From: Onthophagus taurus | Taxonomy: Eukaryota > Arthropoda > Insecta > Coleoptera > Scarabaeidae | Reading direction: 5' to 3' | DNA length: 64,000 nt | Assembly: GCF_036711975.1 (NCBI RefSeq) | Contig: NC_091971.1 | Coordinates: 193,501 to 257,500 of the forward strand | Shown here: positions 22,603-34,947 of the stretch, piece by piece | Layout of the letters: each line of letters starts with the position of its first letter | Numbering within the stretch: position 1 is the first letter of the stretch | Notes under the pieces: model-generated | The model's input: only the letters and a program-made list of their open reading frames with translations | The model's database searches: none | Told to the model about the DNA's origin: nothing | Program-made: the position numbers and the translations under genes

Positions 22603-25600
22603 AAGATTAGGAGTCTCTCTTAAAAATCGATGATTTTTTTTTAATCGATAGGAAATGAGTCAAAAGAGGCGTAAATGATAAAAAAAGTGCGGAAAAGTGT
22701 AGTACTTACCGAAAAATCACTTTAAAGTTGCGATTTGACGTTTCTTTTTGGAAGTTCAAAGCAATGTTAAAATTGCATTTTCGTATTAAATCCTAACCTG
22801 AAATTGTTTAATTTATACTCACGCACAAAATAAAAAGTTATTTTCACTAAACTTGTTGAGATTACAACATATTTTCGGATGAAAACCTTGTTTCTTAGGC
22901 TATCGATGCAGAACGACAATTAAATGTCGTTAGATAGAATTGTTTCTACCAAATGTGTATTAATAGACTTTGTGTTAATACATTGTGTATCAATTGATCT
23001 GTCAAATGACTGAAAGCTGAAATATCTTTATGTTGTAAATATAAATGATAAATAAGTATAGTAGGTTATTTAATAGTAGTTTAGTTAAATTAAAATAGTT
23101 ATTAAAAAAGACATGCTTACAAAATAAAAATAAATAAATAATCCGTGTGACGATAGCAACAAACTGTGTATTTAACCCTACCAAATGACAATTACAACTG
23201 ACAACACAAGCAATGTTAACCATGTATTTTCTCGTATTAAATCCTAACCTCAAATTGTTTAATTTATTTACCCACGCACAAAATAAAAAGTTATTTTCAC
23301 TAAACTTGTTGAGATTGCAACATAATTATTCATAATGATACCTACGTGAAGTTAGCCCCCAATTAAACAGAATTTTACATGTATAGTATTTTAATTATAA
23401 CATGAGAACCAGTGAACCGATTTCGATAAACAATGTCTCATTCGAAAGCTTAATCCTTGGCCAATACGAAAGTGGAAATGCCCGATTGACGATAGCAACA
23501 AACCTTCCAACAACAAACTTTTATCCGCAATTTCCTATCTATTTTATTAGCTGATATCTTTCGTATTATTAGATATAGCAGAACACTAAATGCACCATAT
23601 GAAAGCTTGAGTCTTTCTTTATGAAATCGTCGGTCCTCGTTTGCCGATATGTTAATATTAAAATCAATAAAAGATGAAGAACACCGCTCTGTACGTAAAA
23701 TAGCTTAATATTACCAAACTTCAAGCCCTTGTGCAATTGTTATCAAACCGAATTTTAAAAAACAGAAAAGAACAGTTTGAAGTTTAAAGAACAGTTTGAC
23801 GGATTTTAATGTTTTATATCTCAATCGAAAGTTTGTGTCTGGCTGAATGCTGTTGTCGAAATGCCCGATTCGAAATATTTAAGGATTTTGATTAAAACAC
23901 AACAAACGAATTAATTAAACACATCAATTATCTTCGTAACTAATTGACCAATTTTAGTCATCAAAATCTCGGTCGAAAGTATGATCTGCAATGAATGCGA
24001 AGGTGGAAATGCCCGATTTCAAAATTTAGTAATTATGTGCGTACGAGAGATTTCGAGTCGGGCATTTCCACTTTCGTATTGGCCAAAGATTAAGCTTTCG
24101 AATGAGATTTTGATTATCGAAATCGGTTGACTGGTTTTCTTGTTATAATCAAAATACTATACATGTAAAATCCTATCTAATTGGGAGCTAGAAAAATTTG
24201 GAGCTAACTTCGCATAGGTCATAATGATTAAGTGCCTGTTGTTACATAGACTGTGTGTCTATTAACTATGTACAAGAGCGTCGCCAGATAGGAGCAAAGA
24301 TAGATTCGAAAAAAGAAATTGAATAGAATATAAGATACAAATAGATTCTAAAAATCTATTTGTATCTATATATAGAGTAGATAAGTAGCTATCGCTGCTT
24401 GGTTATAGAGTTGTTTCCTGGTGATATAAGAAAGTTATTGATCCCAACAATGTTTAAAAGTAGCTAAAACGTGTGAATTTGGTAATTTTTTGACCAAAAA
24501 CGTCCTTGTGTAAGTCTATAACTTCATGATATACTTCTATAGTTTTCCTCATATCAAATAAGAAAGTTGTTTAGAGGTAGAGCAATTAAACGTTTCTGTA
24601 TATAGAGATGTATATTAAAAGTGATTTAACCATGATGCTAATAGATATTGACCGACAAAAACCCGGATTAAGATATTTGAAGAAGCGTTCTTTCTGATTG
24701 TGAACACAGTTTTTTAAAATTCGGTTTGATAACAATTGCACAAGAGCTTGAAGTTTGGTAATATTAAGCTATTTTACGTACAGAGCGGTGTTCTTCATCT
24801 TTTATTGATTTTAATATTAACATATCGGCAAACGAGGACCGACGATTTCATAAAGAAAGACTCAAGCTTTCATATGGTGCATTTAGTGTTCTGCTATATC
24901 TAATAATACGAAAGATATCAGCTAATAAAATAGATAGGAAATTGCGGATAAAAGTTTGTTGTTGGAAGGTTTGTTGCTATCGTCAATCGGGCATTTCCAC
25001 TTTCGTATTGGCCAAGGATTAACCTTTCGAATGAGACATTGTTTATCGAAATCGGTTCACTGGTTCTCATGTTATAATTAAAATACTATACATGTAAAAT
25101 TCTGTTTAATTGGGGGCTAACTTCACATAGGTATCATTATGAATAATTATGTTGCAATCTCAACAAGTTTAGTGAAAATAACTTTTTATTTAGTGCGTGG
25201 GTATAAATTAAACAATTTGAGGTTAGGATTTAATACGAGAAAATACATGGTTAACATTGCTTGTGTTGTCAGTTGTAATTGTCATTTGGTTAAATACACA
25301 GTTTGTTGCTATCGTCACACGGATTATTTATTTATTTTTATTTTGTAACCATGTCTTTTTTAATAACTATTTTAATTTAACTAAACTACTATTAAATAAG
25401 CTACTATACTTATTTATCATTTATATTTACAACATAAAGATTACAAAGAGCTTTCAGTCATTTGACAGATCAATTGATACACAATCCATTAACACAAAGT
25501 CTATTAACACACATTTGGTAGAAACAATTCTATCTAACGCCATTTAATTGTCGTTCTGCATCGATAGCCTAAGAAACAAGGTTTTCATCCGAAAATATGT

Positions 25601-25866
25601 TGTAATCTCAACAAGTTTAGTGAAAATAACTTTTTATTTTGTGCGTGGGTATAAATTAAACAATTTCAGGTTAGAATTTAATACGAAAATGCAATTTTAA
25701 CATTGCTTTTAACTTCCAAAAAGAAACGTCAAATCGCAACTTTAAAGTGATTTTTCGGTAAGTACTACACTTTTCCGCACTTTTTTTTTATCATTTACGC
25801 CTCTTTTGACTCATTTCCTATCGATTAAAAAAAAATCATCGATTTTTAAGAGAGACTCCTAATCTT
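22603..25866. repeat. Giant inverted repeat (foldback element), 3.26 kb
   Basis: The left arm (22603 to about 23780) is the near-exact inverse of the right arm (about 24690 to 25866), separated by roughly 0.9 kb. The ends read AAGATTAGGAGTCTCTCT and its complement. Each arm has an internal ~110-bp direct repeat (22760-22880 and 23225-23330 on the left, mirrored on the right). A partial third inverted copy of the arm sequence (GGGCATTTCCACTTTCGTAT) lies at 24070-24200 in the spacer. There are no coding motifs. No clear target duplication was found. Confidence 0.8.
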
Positions 25867-26051
25867 GATATATGCCCGCTATTCGTCTACACATCATTTT
25901 AATAATAAACTTTGCCTTGTTATATTAATTCTGTTATAGAATGCGTATGTCATTAGTAGAAATTTAATTTTGACAGCTGTCGAGATATCTAAAAAAACTC
26001 AATCTAAATCGTAAAAATAAGTTCGATTAAAAACTTATAAATCAAAAAAAA

Positions 26052-29000
26052 ATGTTAAAAACACCAACGGTAAGTTTTTCTTCAATAAATATATTTAGAA
26101 GATAGACCAAAAAAATTCTTCTAAATTTGTTTAAATTTTTAGACCTCTTTAGGTAAACATGTATGCACAGTAACATTTATCCCAGATGACCTACTAATGT
26201 TCAAACGTTCAACCAACATCATGGTAAGATTTAAAAGATTTTTAACCCGCTCAAGAATGGCCTCGCAAACACACCCAAGAGGAAAATCGATTTTAGACAG
26301 CTATTATTGTTACGTTTTGGAGCACAGAAAACAATTATTACACATTTGCGTCATACATCCTTTCAGTAACTTTTAGTAATCAACATAAAAACGTTACAAT
26401 TCTTTTATTAAATTATATATTTTCTAGTTTAATTTGGCAAGGAATTATGACAGTCGTATTTTACGCCCAATTCTTAATAATCCCATTAGAAGTATCCTTA
26501 TTCGAATATCATTATCAACAAAGTGAAACGCAGAAACGTATGGATTTTACGATTCGGTTCGTTTTGGATATGACTTGTCTTATGGATGTTATTTTACGGT
26601 TTCGTGTTGGTTATATTGATCAAAATAAACAAGAAGTTGTTTTAGTACCAAAAAGAATTGCTTTGTGAGTTTCAATCAAGAAAGAATCTGTTGAATCTAA
26701 GAGGACTAAATACATCCCGGGAATAGGTGTACAGGGGCTGTTATTATAGGCTATCTCAGAAACTATAAGAGATACGAAAAAAGTAGGTGCCATGTCCCGG
26801 TCTCTTTTTTCGAGACTAACCCAATCCCGCAAACACCAAACCTCTATCTTCTTTTGTTTTTTAGTTATAGCCAAAAAGTCAAATTTTCGTGATTTCAAAA
26901 AATGCTCATATTTCGTTTATTTTTGAAATTAGAGGAATGAGGTTGATATGTTCTTAAGACACTTTTTTAAGTAGAATATACTGCCGTTGAAAAATTTTAA
27001 AAATATTTGATTATTTTTGAGATACAACACAAAGTTGTATTTTTTTAAATACAAACTATAGTAAATTATGGTGTTACTGAAAAGAGCATATTTTTAGCTT
27101 TCCAATGATGTATTGCACGCATGGTGTATTTGGGGAAAATAAGCGTTATTTTTTCCCTGTTGGGTGAAATCATGGATTTGGCGAAGAGCTGGGTGTCAAC
27201 AAATATCAACATTCGTTGTCAAATTGTTAGTTATTTGGCATACTGGATTCACAAAAAAGTGAACTCGATTGCTTTAATGGCACTTATAAATGCAAACTAT
27301 AAGTTTATTGTCGTACACGTGATAGCTTAATAGTGGCTTGGCAGTATTTTGGAAAATTATTAGAAAATATAAACTTAAACGCCTCAATTGCTGTAAGAGA
27401 CTAGATATTGCTGGCAGAAGACTAAGTACTACTAATGAAAGACTAGATGTTGCAAATGAAGCAGATTCTTCTTACAGAAGACTGCACACTACTACCAGAA
27501 GACGAAATACTGTTGGTAGAAGACTAGATATTGCTGCAAAAGATTAGATATTGCTGGCAAAAGACTAAGTATTGCTAGTGAAAAACTAGATATTGCAAAT
27601 GAAGCACATCCTTCTTACAGAAGACTACACACTACTACTAAAAATCAAATACTTTTAGCAGAAGACTTAATTTTACTGTCAGAACACCAAAATATGTTGT
27701 CAGAAGTTACTATTACTAATGGTACAAATCCCGTTTAAATTTCTGTCCAATACTTGTTAAAATTGCATCCTTCGCTTCCCGATTTCTATGTTCATTAGAT
27801 GTGATATTCCAAAGAATTGAATTTTCTTCATACACTTCAATTAATTCAAATATTTCTTCTTGGGACTATTTTCTTTTAGGTGTTATCTTTAAACGTGTTA
27901 TATTGAGAAAACTCGCAGGAAAATTCGAACCTTGTTTGGTTTTTGACAGTTACTCTCACGATAGATAAATTGTGCGTGTCCACTTGAGTACAAATCTCAA
28001 CGTGTTTACTCTCCGAAAGTTTGTGGGGACTCTCTGATAGTTACTCTCAGATGCGTGTCCACCAGAAAATATACTCTCGATAGCTTCTCTGGAGAGCATT
28101 TCTCGCAAGTGGACACTTAGCTTAATGGTACAAGACCAACTTTCTGTCATATTCGTGCAATTAGGTAGTAATTACTGTCCGAACCCGCCTACTATAATCA
28201 AAATTTTGAACTTTAGCGCTTACTATTTTGGAATTGAAAATTAACGCTTATTTTCCGCAAATGCACCATACATGCGATACATCATTGGAAAGCTAAAAAT
28301 ATGCTCTTTTCATTAACATCATAATCAAGTATAGTTTGTATTTAAAAAAATACAACTTTGTGTTGTATCTCAAAAATTATCAAATATTTTTAAAATTTTT
28401 CAACGGCAGTATATTCTACTTAAAAAAGTGTCTTAAGAACGTATCAACCTCATTTCTCTAATTTCAAAAATAAACGAAATATGAGCATCTTTTGAAATCA
28501 CGAAAATTTGACTTTTTGGCTATAATTTAAAAAGAAAAGAAGATAGAGGTTGGTGTTTGCGGGATTGGGTTAGTCTCGAAAAAAGAAACCGGGACATGGC
28601 ACCTACTTTTTTCGTATCTCTTATAGTTTCTGAGATAGCCTATAATAACACCCAAATTTGCCCACAGGGTGTCCCAATTTCGATGTCCGCATAGGCTATC
28701 TCCGAAACTAAAAGAGATAGAAAAAAAGTAGCTTATTTGTCATGATCTCGTTTTTCGAGAAAATGCTAATGCCGAAAACTCCGAACAGCTATCGTCTTTT
28801 GTTTTCGCCTTATCGGCAAAAACTGAAAATTTTGCGAAAACGACAATCGCGAATATCTCACTTATTATCAAAGATGGAGTATTATAAATAAAACATTATA
28901 TGGGTAACTTTTTAAGAAGAATTCAGTGGCGTAGGTAGAATTTTTTTCCCATCTTTTATTTTCGAGATTTTAGACGTAACTTTTTTTTTTTAAATGGAAA

Positions 29001-31852
29001 CCATAGTTGGCTATGACTTAAAATAATTTGTTATTTTCTTCTGATAACAAATATATATAGTTTGTGGGGTATATTTCTTATAGTTATTGAATAATTAACA
29101 AAAATTCATTTTGTTCCATCTAAATCTAATGTATGTATTTAAAAGTTAACGTTGCTATGGTGATAACTATACATACTATGATGGAATATAATGTATCAAT
29201 TTTTTTTGTTCTTTCTAAAACTATTGTATGTATTTAAAACTTAATGTTGTTATGGTGATAACCATACCATGAGGGAAAACATTGTTTCCAATTATTGGCA
29301 AAGTTTGTAGCAAGGACAGTAGAATCTAACAGGACTGCTACATCCATTGTATTTTTGTAGTCGACTATGGGTTGGTTGCCTGCACTCTACGTCACACTAT
29401 TTGCCACGCCTGGTAGATAACTGTCTATGTTTTTAGAGGTTATATGATAGACATTAATACCTCTAAAAACATAAAACTTCAAAACTAATATGAATACGTC
29501 TAGGATATAACCTCTAAAAACACACAGCAAACGCATAGACCATAACAACAGCTGGGCGTGGAAAATGGTGTGACGTAGTTTGCGGGTAGGCTGTCACAAC
29601 AATGGATGTAGCAGTCCTGTTAGATTTTATTGTCCTTGAGTTTGTAGTAGTATTTAAAAATTCACTAACAACTCTGGCATTATGTGCTGGTGCTCCGTTA
29701 TATTGAAAATATATCATTTGAGACATATTTAGTGGCAAATTGTCGACTAAAGGCTCAATGTGCTGCCTTAATATATTGAGGTATTTCCCTGAGTTTAAGT
29801 TTTTATGGTAGATACTATATGCCAAAACTCTATTATCTAAAAGGGCACACCATACAATGAACCCCAATCTTCTTTGAACACTCAGAGACTTCATCGGTCC
29901 AGATGACGTTTTGAACAAACAGCAGATTATTTAATTTTTCTAAATATCATCTACACAATTTTAATCTTAGATTGACATCTCCGGCACGTAAATAATGAGT
30001 TAGCCCCGCTTTGTATGGTTTATACTTATTTTTCTTTCATATTCGGGAGCAGCGGCTTTTGGGTGAGACGTCTTGTTGCAATTTCTCTTGCAGGTCATTT
30101 TGGTATGTTTTTGTATGTAGTTTGGGGAAGGACCAAATATCCATTAAATTTTCTGCTAACCGGCTGAAGGTTCTTACGTGTGGTTGTCTTCTTTCTGGAT
30201 ATCTTGTGAAATAAAATTCCGCGGCTAACGTCGCATTCTTATCTGATAACATCATGTTACATTTTTCATAATTTTCGAAATTCATTGTAAAGTTTTATTC
30301 AGTTTTGTTATACTTTGACACTTAACACGCTGGTGCATAATGCCAGCACATAATGCCAGAGTTGATATCGAATTTTTAAATACAAACTTTGGCAATTATT
30401 TGATACATTATGTTCCATCATAGTATGTATGGTTATCACCATAGCAATAGGGCGAAAACAAAAGACGATAGCTGTTCGGAGTTTTCGGCATTAGCATTTT
30501 CTCGAAAAACGAGATCATGACATGTAAGCTACTTTTTTTCTATCTCTTTTAGTTTCGGAGATAGCCTATGCGGACATCGAAATTTGCCCACCCTGTACAG
30601 TTGACTGAGTCATTTTCTATAGATTCTCAACATCTCTCTTCTGTAGATTCAGTCCTTTTAGATTCCACCGTCCTTTTGTTTAAATTATAAAATATTAATT
30701 TGTTTAAATTTTTTTAATTTTAGAAAATACGCTTGTGGATTATTTATTTTTGATTTAATCTCATCATTTACCTTCGTACCACATTTAATATCAATTCATG
30801 ATAAATTACGTCAACGCATAAAATATCTTGGATTATTTAAATTATTTCGCGTCTTTACATTTGCAACTTATTGTAAATACATTGGCCAATTTTTCAAAGT
30901 ATCCTTTATGACACACGGCCTCTTCATGTTAATCAGCGTCTATTTACTTTTCGTGCACGTTGTAACCTGTTTAAACATCTACGTGAATACGATCAACGAA
31001 AACAAAGAACACGAACTTTACTATTGGCGTTTAGAGGAAGTGTACGATGATTATATCACGAATTACGGAAGAAGTGTTTATGCGACGTTGAAAATGATTA
31101 ATTATTTAGATTATGGTTTTCATGATTTGAACAATTTTAATCGGACTTATATGATTATCGTTTGGATTATTTGTAAAATTGTTTATGTTTGGTTGATTTC
31201 TTACATTATGAAGTTTGTGATTAATCGAAAAACTTCAAGTGTTATGTACATGCAGTTATTAAGGGAATTAAAAGAGTATATGAGACATAAACAACTTCCC
31301 GCTCGATTACAAAACCGTTTGATGTCTTATTACGAATTTCATTTCCAAAAATGTTATTTCCGCGAAAGTGATATTCTACCGTCGATGACCAAATCTTTAC
31401 GCGATGAAATTAATCGTCATAAATGTATGAAACTCGTTGAGAATGTGGTACTCTTTCGCGGAATGCCTTCCGGGTTATTAATCGAGATCGCATCATGTTT
31501 GCGTCCCCAAGTTTATATGATAAATGATGTTATATTTAAATACGGTTCTAAAGGAGATTGTATGTATATTATTGCAACTGGTTGCGTTGCTGTTTATGGT
31601 CAAAAGGGTAACGAAGTTTGTCATTTAAAAGATGGACAATTTTTTGGTGAAGTTGGATTAATGGCGCGGGGAATTAGATATGCATCGATTGTTGCCGTTG
31701 AAGTGACGGAATTGTATGAATTATATCATAAAGATTTTAGAACAGCTTTAGAACCTTATCCGGCAATTTACGATCAAATGGTTAATATGGCTGAAGAAAG
31801 GAAAGAAGCGATGAAGATTATACAAATGAAAAATCTTATTAAAAAAGTTTAA
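26052..31852 (+). CDS. HCN-like cyclic-nucleotide-gated channel, single unit, 538 aa
   Basis: Four exons join in frame: 26052-26069 (MLKTPT), 26143-26375, 26428-26664 and 30724-31852, with donors GTAAGT, GTAATC and GTGAGT and acceptors all AG. The N-terminal block before S1 ends HPFSNFYLIWQ, which parallels the HCN-specific motif at the start of S1. S1 ~86-108, S2 ~126-145, S3 ~165-184, S4-like ~190-212, pore ~282-300, S6 ~304-325. The C-linker has the HCN-type LPARLQNRLMSYYEFHFQK. The CNBD keeps FGE (470-472) and the RGIRYAS phosphate-binding arginine, so cAMP binding is likely. The filter reads DYG (292-294) where HCN/K+ channels have GYG, and S4 has fewer charges than classic HCN. At 538 aa it is shorter than canonical insect Ih. 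Transport properties are unknown. Confidence 0.9.
26729..28660. mobile_element. Inverted-repeat element A in the HCN-like intron
   Basis: The left arm (about 26735-27160) is the inverse of the right arm (about 28236-28650), sharing GGCTATCTCAGAAACTATAAG near the ends and GCATATTTTTAGCTTTCCAATG inwards in shifted form. No transposase is recognisable. The interior holds a 21-bp minisatellite. Confidence 0.7.
27395..27700 (+). repeat. 21-bp minisatellite (AGAAGACTA... units)
   Basis: About a dozen imperfect ~21-bp units of the type AGAAGACTAGATATTGCTGGC occur in two higher-order blocks (about 27400-27540 and 27545-27690). In one frame each unit would encode a heptad such as RRLDIAG or RRLSTTN, but the frame has stops and no gene context. 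Confidence 0.65.
28665..30595. mobile_element. Tc1/mariner-like inverted-repeat element B
   Basis: The ends CAGGGTGTCCCAATTTCGATG (left) and CAGGGTGGGCAAATTTCGATG (right, inverted) share about 150 bp of arm, including ATCTCGTTTTTCGAGAAA and GACGATAGCTGTTCGGAG. The right end is followed by TA. Minus-strand transposase remnants lie inside. Confidence 0.7.
29514..30285 (-). pseudogene. Decayed transposase of the DUF4817/DDE type
   Basis: The 5' piece (30285-30037) resembles the helix-turn-helix entry domain (AAEFYFTRYPERRQPHVRTF). The 3' piece (29918-29514) has RRLGFIVWCALLDNRVLAY and YNGAPAHNARVVSEFLN, the latter at the second catalytic site with the usual D changed to N. The C-terminal catalytic part is not recognisable. 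Confidence 0.65.
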
Positions 31853-32237
31853 AAAAATTAATTTCTCTTTATTGTATGAAGATTTTTTATTATTGATCTG
31901 ATACGCAGAGGAAAAAAATGTGGCATTGTTCCTCGGAAACGTTTCGTTCTTTTAAGTCGAGGTCCAACCTCCAAAGAGGATGTTACGCAAGAACATAAAC
32001 AATAGTCCAAACAATAGTAAGATAATTTTCCGACAAATGAGCAAGGTTTAGTTTCGAAAACACCCATTAACTTCTATAACACCTTTTTTTCTCAAAAATA
32101 AAACTCAAAAAGTAAAGTTTTAACTCGTTTTAATTAAAAAAAAATGCAATATATATTTCTTAAAAATCATTTATCATCATCATTTCCTCATAAACATTTT
32201 TCTTCCCCCTTCACCTTTCTCAAAATTTTTCTTCTTA
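31853..32237. other. Convergent 3' ends of the HCN-like and cuticle genes
   Basis: A plus-strand AATAAA at 32096-32101 could end the HCN-like mRNA (3' UTR ~250 bp). A 69-codon minus-strand frame (32067-31858, cysteine-rich, with CLDYCLCSC and dibasic sites) has ACAATAAAG just at its end, but no signal peptide and no known family. It is treated as unproven. Confidence 0.4.
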
Positions 32238-33247
32238 TTAATAATGATGGGCGCTAGGTCGAGTAACCAGGCGAGGAATTCCACTTCCATAAGGACTCAA
32301 TCCCGGTCCATAAGGATAAGCTGGAGCGGCATAAGAAACGGGGGCATGACCCAAAACATTACTCGAAGTGGGTGCTGCACCCGGAGGAGCATGAACGTTA
32401 GGACCAACTTTTTTTACAACCGCATTAAATCCGTTTGCATCATCCGCTGCGTATTCAACAACTCGCAATGAACCATCTGGTTCCACTAAAGAGTACATTC
32501 CACGAACTGCGTCACCATCACGAATTTCTTGCTGAACTTTTGTATCTCCGGTTACCCCATCAGATACACCATAATTATAAGCATATTTTGGATGGGCCTA
32601 AAAGTTAAATAAAAAAATTAGAAACAAACTTTATCGTAAAAATCATTTAATAATTACATAATAATCAACTTCTTCAGCTGGTCGTGTTAAAACTTTTCTT
32701 GGGTAATTTGGTAATGAATAAGAAATTGGAGAAACTGGGCTCGGACCTACTTGCCCAATTGCCGATGAAATCGGAGCGTACGTTCTTGAAGGTGCGGGAA
32801 AAGTAAGTTTTCCAAATCCTAGAGGATCGTGTTGTCCAAAAGCGTAATTGAAAGGGGACACTTCAGCTTTGGAGTAGGTAATTAAAAATGTGACAAGAAG
32901 GAACATCTTAAATTAAAAAAAAATAATTTTATCAAAACTAAATTATTTAAGAAAGCTTTATTTGAAGTGATTTAATTAAAAAAATGTTGGATATAAATAA
33001 CACGTAAGAACTCTCGTGATATACCATAAAGTTTGAACGGCATTTACGTCTTTTATGGATAAAGGCCAAGTGCCATCCGATTGCACAGTTCCAATTCATT
33101 CACAACGCAGAAACGCTTCTTTTATTTATTACCAAACTAATTAGAATATATCGTAATAAGAATAACACATTTTTCTTTTTCAAAGTTAAATAATTAAAAA
33201 AAATTAATTTAATAATAAAAATTTACACTTACATTAAACAATCCCAT
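32238..33247 (-). CDS. RR-2 cuticle protein, 207 aa
   Basis: Three minus-strand exons join in phase 0: 33247-33233 (MGLFN), 32906-32658 and 32597-32238. The product is a secreted structural protein that binds chitin in the exoskeleton. The signal peptide is residues 1 to about 19 ([19 protein letters not shown]). A low-complexity proline/serine region follows, then the RR-2 domain at about 92-153 ([20 protein letters not shown], then [20 protein letters not shown] and NGFNAVV), and an alanine/proline/tyrosine-rich tail ending HHY. The tiny first exon, with the intron inside the signal peptide, is the classic layout of insect cuticle genes and is shared with the other RR-2 gene here. Confidence 0.92.
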
Positions 33248-33303
33248 TGTTAATAGTATGTAACCACTATCGATACTGATCCCATCCGTGTCATTATCTC
33301 TAG

Positions 33304-33311
33304 TATTTATA
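33304..33311 (-). promoter_or_regulatory. TATA box of the 33.2 kb cuticle gene
   Basis: TATAAATA on the minus strand, 57 bp upstream of the ATG. An arthropod initiator TCAGT lies on the minus strand at 33279-33275, about 30 bp downstream, so transcription probably starts near 33278. Confidence 0.65.
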
Positions 33312-34947
33312 CTGGACCAGACCGGCAAAAGATCAATTCACCGGGACTGGGCATCAAGGTCCCATCCTCTCGTAGCTTGTATGTTAGATATTTTTTTTAA
33401 CGTTCCGTATTCCTACTTAGTACTTACCATTCTTGAGATCGGCGCTGAGAGTTTGCTAATAGTTATATTGAGAGAAGTTACGCTCGTGGGACCGTTTTAA
33501 TCCGCGAGATAAACGTTTCTAATTTGAATTTTGACCAAGACAATTTCACACTTAACTGAGCGGAAACAACACATTTTGTCGGGGTTTTTATAATCGCCGT
33601 AATAAAGGAAAAAAATACAACATTTATAAAATTTTTCGTTAACATCGAAATAAATTAGATTTTTGTAATAATCAGAAAATTTTAACCTAATTTGATGTAT
33701 CACACTCTATATCTATCATAAAATTCACTTTTAAAAATAAATGTCATGTATAATTAGTGTTTTGTTTTCGGCCATCTTGATTTTATAAAAATCATTATAT
33801 CTTAGGTGTCATTATTCTTAGATATGTCGAGTTTGGGCTCATTTCAATTGTTTTTTAATTATCTATGTTAATATTTACGGATCAACTGTTTTGGGCCATC
33901 TTGGATTTTATAAAATTTTAGTTAAAATTTAGTTATTTTCTCGCTTAAAGATTGGTACTAATCAGTGAAAACGTTGGGATTCACCGTGTTGACATAAAAG
34001 AATCAGTCACGTATACTAGAGTCGCGTTAAAGTTGTTATCACAAATTGTTCGTTGAAGTTGATAAATCATCGCGTGATGCATAATTATAAATATATATAA
34101 ATATATAGTTAATATAATTAAATTAATTAAATAATACAACAATGCCCATATTAAAAAAGTAGACCAATATGAGTCGTTTCAATTCATATTTCACAAAAAT
34201 TTAATGTGTTTGTGATTTAACTAGTTGTCATTTTGGCGCCAAAGATGTGAGACAACAAAATAAAAGAATACCATAATTTACACTTGCCAAGTAAGTAAAT
34301 CATTTAGTTATTCTTATCTGTATGTTAACATAGGAGATAAAAGCGCTAAATCAGGTCACGTTCTCTTAAAACTTTTTTAAGACGTTCACAGGAACAATAA
34401 TACAAATATTATGATGGGTATTGTTATAGATACTTCATATCATAATTATTGTTCTTATAGTAAGAATAAATAATCAGTGATCAAAATAGATTCATGGAAA
34501 AATGAATAATCTATTGTTTTAAAACTTTTACTATTTCCGATGAACAAGGACGTACGAATTAATAGGAAACAAAAAAATAAAAACTAAATTCTCATAATGT
34601 GACCTTTAGCCTGAAAAAGAATCGAGGAAATTAAAATTGTTCTGCGTTAAATGTTACTGTAACGTACACACAGATACAATCACGTATCAAATTAGTACGC
34701 AGTATCTTTACTTTACAACACTTACGTAAGCATTTAGTAATGGTAATAATAATAATAAATACAAGATGTGGGGAAGAGGTGAACTTTTAGAACGATCCCG
34801 TTTCAAAGAAAATAAATGGCCTTTTTAATTGTTATTAATTGTAATTAGTGAAAAATTTAAAAACTTTTCTTTTACCTAATAGGTTATCGTTGTATAACGA
34901 GATATATATATATATATATATATATAATATTTTGAAACATACATATA
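33312..34947. other. AT-rich intergenic region
   Basis: No gene was seen. It holds an (AT)n microsatellite at about 34902-34926 and short direct or inverted AT-rich runs. The first few hundred bases may carry cuticle-gene enhancers. Confidence 0.45.

Larger units (their letters stand above)
26665..30723 (+). other. Intron 3 of the HCN-like gene, filled by inverted-repeat elements
   Basis: The intron has donor GTGAGT and acceptor TTTTAG and interrupts the protein between S2 and S3. Nearly all of its 4.06 kb is two adjoining inverted-repeat elements of a related family. Introns 1 and 2 of the same gene are only 73 and 52 bp. Confidence 0.8.

Noticed and set aside
22603-25866. Coding frames inside the giant inverted repeat
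   Set aside because: They are short, mirrored in both arms and without any family motif.
27395-27700. CRISPR-like array
   Set aside because: The units are contiguous imperfect 21-bp repeats without spacers, in an animal genome; it is a minisatellite.
34902-34926. AT dinucleotide run as a structured element
   Set aside because: Plain microsatellite.
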